Shown here in pieces: positions 14,179 to 16,858 of a stretch of 16,858 nt of DNA (position 1 is its first letter; every line of letters begins with the position of its first letter). This DNA comes from Methanolinea sp. UBA477. Its GTDB lineage: Archaea > Halobacteriota > Methanomicrobia > Methanomicrobiales > Methanospirillaceae. The notes under the pieces are model-generated. The model did not search any database and had not been told where the DNA came from. It saw only the letters and a program-made list of their open reading frames with translations. The DNA is taken from positions 1 through 16,858 of the forward strand of contig DAWO01000151.1 of NCBI GenBank assembly GCA_002509485.1, given 5' to 3'. Made by a program: the position numbers and the translations under genes.

Positions 14179-14684
14179 AAGATGCAGGGCAATTATACAC
14201 AATAGAGGGTATTGCTGCCTCGGTGCTCATTCTCACATCGGCTTACCTGATGCTCTCTGCAACAACCGTCTTCACACCGGGGGAGACCCACATTTATGAC
14301 ATGCAGCTTGAACAGCTCGGAAACGATGTCCTTGCAGTCATGGATACAGCAGAAACCTGGTCATCAGATCCCTATCCCAAGAGCGAGCTAGAGATTTACG
14401 TAGAAAATGGAGATGAAACGGGTTTTGGGGAGAGATTTCTATATTTGGCAAATTCCACAGGAACATCACCAGAAGATAATCTCGATTATAAAGCTACGAT
14501 ATTTGCCCGTGAAAAAGCAACAAATGAGTTAATCCCTATCCATTTCGGCGGTTCGGAATATTACCGCGAGAATGCGGTGATGGTAACCAGATGGGTGAAT
14601 GTTGATAATACTTCTCCCAATCTCGCAGGTGCCGATCCAAGACAGCAGACTGTGCTCCTGGAGGTGGTATTATGGCGGGTTTGA
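14172..14684 (+). CDS. Archaeal pilin-like protein B (DUF7288-like N-terminus)
   Basis: A 170-residue protein starting MVKDAGQLYTIEGIAASVLI, a short charged leader followed by one hydrophobic helix (10-31). The GQxYTIEG pattern matches haloarchaeal DUF7288 proteins (GQAYTLEG) as I remember them. Glu is at +6 rather than +5 if cleavage is before Gln, so processing by prepilin peptidase is uncertain. The remainder is a small mixed domain ending QQTVLLEVVLWRV. The start ATG (14172) overlaps the last codons of gene A by seven bases, with GAGGTGAGG just upstream inside gene A, which implies coupled translation. No enzyme motif is present; a structural role is inferred. Confidence 0.8.
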   Translation: MVKDAGQLYTIEGIAASVLILTSAYLMLSATTVFTPGETHIYDMQLEQLGNDVLAVMDTAETWSSDPYPKSELEIYVENGDETGFGERFLYLANSTGTSPEDNLDYKATIFAREKATNELIPIHFGGSEYYRENAVMVTRWVNVDNTSPNLAGADPRQQTVLLEVVLWRV

Positions 14685-15031
14685 ATAATGATGCCCAATG
14701 GATTGTGATTATTGCATTCATCATCAGTGTCGGCATCTTCTTCCTGGGAATCCTCATCAACCAGTCAGTCCTTGTTGGGCAGACAACCGCCGAGGCGGTG
14801 AACGAGTTCCCGAAGACCGATATTCAGGATCTCCGGTACGAGGTGAGGGTCATCAGTGCAAGATATTCAAATGGAGCGACAGTGAACGACATATTAGACG
14901 ATATATCGGTTATCGGGCTTGAAAGAAAGACCGAAATTATTGATGTTACTCCTCCTGGGGTATTTTGGCAGATCCATTACAACAACGGGGTTACCAGTTA
15001 TGACGAGGAAATCAGGTACTGGGACTTTTAA
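14672..15031 (+). CDS. Archaeal pilin-like protein C, small
   Basis: A 119-residue protein with N-terminus MAGLNNDAQWIVIIAFIISV: one helix (9-30) preceded by a short polar leader, without the usual Glu at +5. The organisation resembles haloarchaeal DUF7261-type pseudopilins, a tentative comparison. The extracellular part is about 85 residues, beta-rich and acidic. The start ATG (14672) overlaps gene B by 13 bases and has a perfect GGAGGTG (14660-14666) five bases upstream, inside gene B. Its own 3' end overlaps gene D by 32 bases. Its position in the middle of the operon suggests a minor subunit of the same complex. Confidence 0.78.
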   Translation: MAGLNNDAQWIVIIAFIISVGIFFLGILINQSVLVGQTTAEAVNEFPKTDIQDLRYEVRVISARYSNGATVNDILDDISVIGLERKTEIIDVTPPGVFWQIHYNNGVTSYDEEIRYWDF

Positions 15032-15503
15032 TAGGCAAGATAGAGAATCCGGCGTTTCCAACCTGTTAGAATACATACTGATCACCAGCATACTCCTGAT
15101 GTTCCTGATCATCATAATACCTGTAGTGAATACAATCTTCATCGAACGGCCGGTCTATGAACTTACATCTCATGCATATACCGATATCGGAAATGGCGTG
15201 AGCACGAGGATCATCGATTTATATGCCATAATTCCCTATTACAACAACGCGGTTATTGTGACCGATTTCGATATCCCTGACGACGTGGTTGGACGTGATT
15301 ACCGGGTTGACATCGTGGATGGTCCGCCCGGTAAAGAGTATGACAAAGGAATTCTCATTTCAGGGAACAACATGGAATACCGCATATCTCTTGCAGGAAT
15401 CGGCGCTACAGTCTTTGGAATGAGCGGCGGGGGGACAACGGCGAGCGGAATCAATCGAATTGTATACTGCTCCGATCCCACAGGAGCGGGGTGCCCGGCA
15501 TGA
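15000..15503 (+). CDS. Archaeal pilin-like protein D
   Basis: A 167-residue protein beginning MTRKSGTGTFNRQDRESG, then VSNLLEYILITSILLMFLII: a basic leader and one long hydrophobic helix (19-42) with Glu at +6 after the Gly-Val junction. The rest is a small domain containing a Gly-rich stretch MSGGGTTASGINR and two Cys near the C-terminus (IVYCSDPTGAGCPA) that could form a disulfide. The frame is open upstream to 14919, but ATG at 15000 gives the sensible leader and only a 32-base overlap with gene C. It resembles the DUF7266 type in layout. Its TGA overlaps the next ATG in ATGA (15500-15503). Confidence 0.77.
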   Translation: MTRKSGTGTFNRQDRESGVSNLLEYILITSILLMFLIIIIPVVNTIFIERPVYELTSHAYTDIGNGVSTRIIDLYAIIPYYNNAVIVTDFDIPDDVVGRDYRVDIVDGPPGKEYDKGILISGNNMEYRISLAGIGATVFGMSGGGTTASGINRIVYCSDPTGAGCPA

Positions 15504-16306
15504 ACAGGAAAAAGAAGTCATTGTGCAAAGAATCTGCTGTCTCTGAAACGGTCGGCTACATTATTATTTTCGGGATCATGATGACAGGGATTGCTCTTGT
15601 AACCCTGTATGGTTATCCGCTCTTGCTGCAGGAGCAGGCAAATGCCAATATAAAAAATATGGAACGGAATATGATTGTCCTCCAGAACGATATGAACAGT
15701 CTTACTTACAAGAATGTCCCCTACCAGGAGACTATGCTGCAGGTGAGTGGGGGGACTTTACAAAGCCTCGACTATACCAAAACCCCTCAAACTTTTAGAA
15801 TTTACTTTATTAATAACACTGATATTTTACCACTGTTTAAACCAGGTGAATTGAGGTTTATATCTAATCATGATGATGCCGTTATATCACTTGAAAATGG
15901 TGCTGTTCATATTAGTTACTGGACTCAGGGGGGTTCAGCAATGCTTTCTGAACCGAGATGGTTTTTTGATCAAACTAATCAAAAAAATACCTACATTTTT
16001 TCATTCATAAATAAAACTTCAGATTCTCTTGCTCAAACAGGCATTGGAACAGTTCGGATGAAATTAATAGAAGATAATAGACTATATCAGCCAATCGATA
16101 TTTCGGGTGAATCTGTTATACTCGAATACAATGCAGATCCCGATAATAACTACAATGTAGCATGGAGAAATTATTTCGAAAGGCCTGATTTGCATTTGAC
16201 CGAATACGGATTAAGTGAGCCTTATCATCGAAGGTACCTACTTGATACTACAGGCACTACCGAATTAGTGATAAAAGAATTCGAAATTGAGATACTTTCC
16301 CTCTAA
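15500..16306 (+). CDS. Archaeal type IV pilin-like protein E
   Basis: A 268-residue protein with N-terminus MNRKKKSLCKESAVSETVGY followed by IIIFGIMMTGIALVTLYGYP, the AVS-x-x-(I/V)-G-type archaeal pilin start (compare AVSPVIG) of Pilin_N/DUF7289-like proteins. A helix (15-40) continues into a probable amphipathic spine up to ~70 (QANANIKNMERNMIVLQNDM). Residues ~94-268 form a separate beta-rich domain encoded by conspicuously AT-rich DNA (see findings). ATG at 15500 is chosen over GTG at 15491 because GGGGTG (15488-15493) gives good spacing and the stop of gene D overlaps as ATGA. It is last in the operon, converging with aIF1A six bases away. Confidence 0.8.
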   Translation: MNRKKKSLCKESAVSETVGYIIIFGIMMTGIALVTLYGYPLLLQEQANANIKNMERNMIVLQNDMNSLTYKNVPYQETMLQVSGGTLQSLDYTKTPQTFRIYFINNTDILPLFKPGELRFISNHDDAVISLENGAVHISYWTQGGSAMLSEPRWFFDQTNQKNTYIFSFINKTSDSLAQTGIGTVRMKLIEDNRLYQPIDISGESVILEYNADPDNNYNVAWRNYFERPDLHLTEYGLSEPYHRRYLLDTTGTTELVIKEFEIEILSL

Positions 16307-16312
16307 AAAATC

Positions 16313-16651
16313 TCACAGATACCCGTTTTTCCGCAGCCACTCCACCTGGGGACCGGTATACCGGTAGATGATGTCACACTTGTCGTCCTGGAAGCTCCAG
16401 GGGATCACGATGAGGATATCTCCTTCCCTGATCCAGACTCTCTTCTTGATCGTTCCCTTTATCCGGCCCATACGGGTAACCCCGTCGAAACATTTCACCC
16501 GGATATGGTTGGCCCCCATCATGAGCTGGGCCTGGGCGAAGATCTCGCGGTTCCGCTTGTTGGGAAGGCGTACCCTGATGATCTCTTCACCCTGTCCACC
16601 CGAAACTGGCTTCTTGTTGGTCAGTGCACCATCTCCTTGCTGCCCGTTCAT
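16313..16651 (-). CDS. eif1A: Translation initiation factor aIF1A
   Basis: The archaeal homologue of eIF1A/IF1, an OB-fold protein that binds the A site of the small ribosomal subunit during initiation. EEIIRVRLPNKRNREIFAQA and MMGANHIRVKCFDGVTRMGR, then IKKRVWIREGDILIVIPWSF and CDIIYRYTGPQVEWLRKNGYL, are an almost uninterrupted match to the family. The N-terminus (MNGQQGDGALTNKKPVSGGQ) is a flexible Gly/Gln-rich tail, slightly longer than in many archaea. ATG at 16651 is chosen; GTG at 16657 is possible. No Shine-Dalgarno sequence is seen, consistent with a short-leader transcript from TTTAAA at 16693-16698. Confidence 0.96.
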   Translation of the reverse strand: MNGQQGDGALTNKKPVSGGQGEEIIRVRLPNKRNREIFAQAQLMMGANHIRVKCFDGVTRMGRIKGTIKKRVWIREGDILIVIPWSFQDDKCDIIYRYTGPQVEWLRKNGYL

Positions 16652-16692
16652 CGGCACATGTAAGATGCAGTTGAAAATTTTCGGCGTACGAG

Positions 16693-16698
16693 TTTAAA
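16693..16698 (-). promoter_or_regulatory. TATA box of aIF1A
   Basis: TTTAAA lies about 44 bases upstream of the chosen ATG and is the only good TATA-like element on this side, giving a leader of roughly 15-20 bases. Confidence 0.4.
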
Positions 16699-16724
16699 GA
16701 ATTATCCTGATTCGGGAGGGATCG

Positions 16725-16767
16725 GGGAGTGCCCTGTCCGGGAACCGCGGGTAATGACAGGCACCCC
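16725..16767. repeat. Inverted repeat between aIF1A and the next gene
   Basis: GTGCC-C-TGTC (16729-16738) pairs with GACAGGCAC (16756-16764), with a single bulged C. GGG (16725-16727) pairs with CCC (16765-16767) across one bulged A. That is about twelve pairs around a 17-base loop. It lies 40 bases upstream of the TATA box at 16805 and could be a regulator site for either direction. Confidence 0.45.
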
Positions 16768-16804
16768 GGCGGTGGATTGACAGGAAAGAATGTTCCATCC
16801 CAAG

Positions 16805-16815
16805 TTTATATATAT
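16805..16815 (+). promoter_or_regulatory. Strong TATA box at the right edge
   Basis: TTTATATATAT is a near-consensus archaeal TATA box centred about 29 bases before the ATG at 16839, predicting a leaderless mRNA for the truncated gene. Confidence 0.6.
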
Positions 16816-16838
16816 TTCTCATGCCCTACTGTAATGTG

Positions 16839-16858
16839 ATGAGTCCAAGACCAGCGGA
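16839..16858 (+). CDS. Start of a gene cut off by the window end
   Basis: Only six full codons are visible, reading MSPRPA. The assignment rests on the strong TATA box at the right distance and an open frame, not on sequence identity. The product cannot be named. Confidence 0.4.

Noticed and set aside
14919..14999. Longer N-terminus for pilin-like protein D
   Set aside because: It would overlap gene C by over 110 bases and put a second hydrophobic stretch ahead of the pilin helix; ATG at 15000 gives a normal basic leader.

Overview
The window reads as chromosome from a methanogenic euryarchaeon, most likely a Methanomicrobiales/Methanoculleus-like organism. The evidence is an archaeal-type class I HMG-CoA reductase (isoprenoid lipid synthesis), archaeal initiation factor 1A, a Trm5/Met-10+ family methyltransferase, archaeal TATA boxes with short or no leaders, archaeal pilin-like signal sequences, and GC-rich housekeeping genes. 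The order and genus are inference from gene content; no marker here fixes the species.

Left half (1-8454), GC-rich housekeeping and small genes: two degenerate tandem copies of the 3' end of the Trm5-like gene (1-190), the Trm5-like gene (-), divergent HMG-CoA reductase (+), a RimI/Naa10-type acetyltransferase (-) divergent from a DUF1015 gene (+) across a shared TATA box, a frameshifted flavodoxin-family pseudogene, hisG, an intergenic stretch with palindromes and a possible small RNA, an RNase HI-like protein with a C-terminal coiled coil, a 700-bp gene-free stretch packed with inverted repeats, and a GNAT acetyltransferase (-).

Right half (8455-16306), lower-GC cell-surface block: a lipoprotein (+) converges on a 1178-residue secreted protein with tandem Ig-like domains and a von Willebrand A (vWA) domain (-). 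From a shared 216-bp divergent promoter region a five-gene operon (13051-16306) runs the other way. Every product has one N-terminal hydrophobic helix of archaeal pilin/pseudopilin type, and the genes overlap and look translationally coupled. I read the block as a surface-appendage module: five minor pilin-like subunits plus a large vWA adhesin, comparable in logic to TadE/F/G or to minor pilins with PilY1. No assembly ATPase, TadC-like platform or prepilin peptidase is in the window. Two sharp low-GC islands coincide with the vWA domain and with the distal domain of the last pilin-like protein, suggesting that exactly these exposed parts have been exchanged.

Right edge: aIF1A (-), an inverted repeat, and a strong TATA box leading into a gene cut off by the window end. 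I saw no rRNA, tRNA, CRISPR array or insertion sequence.
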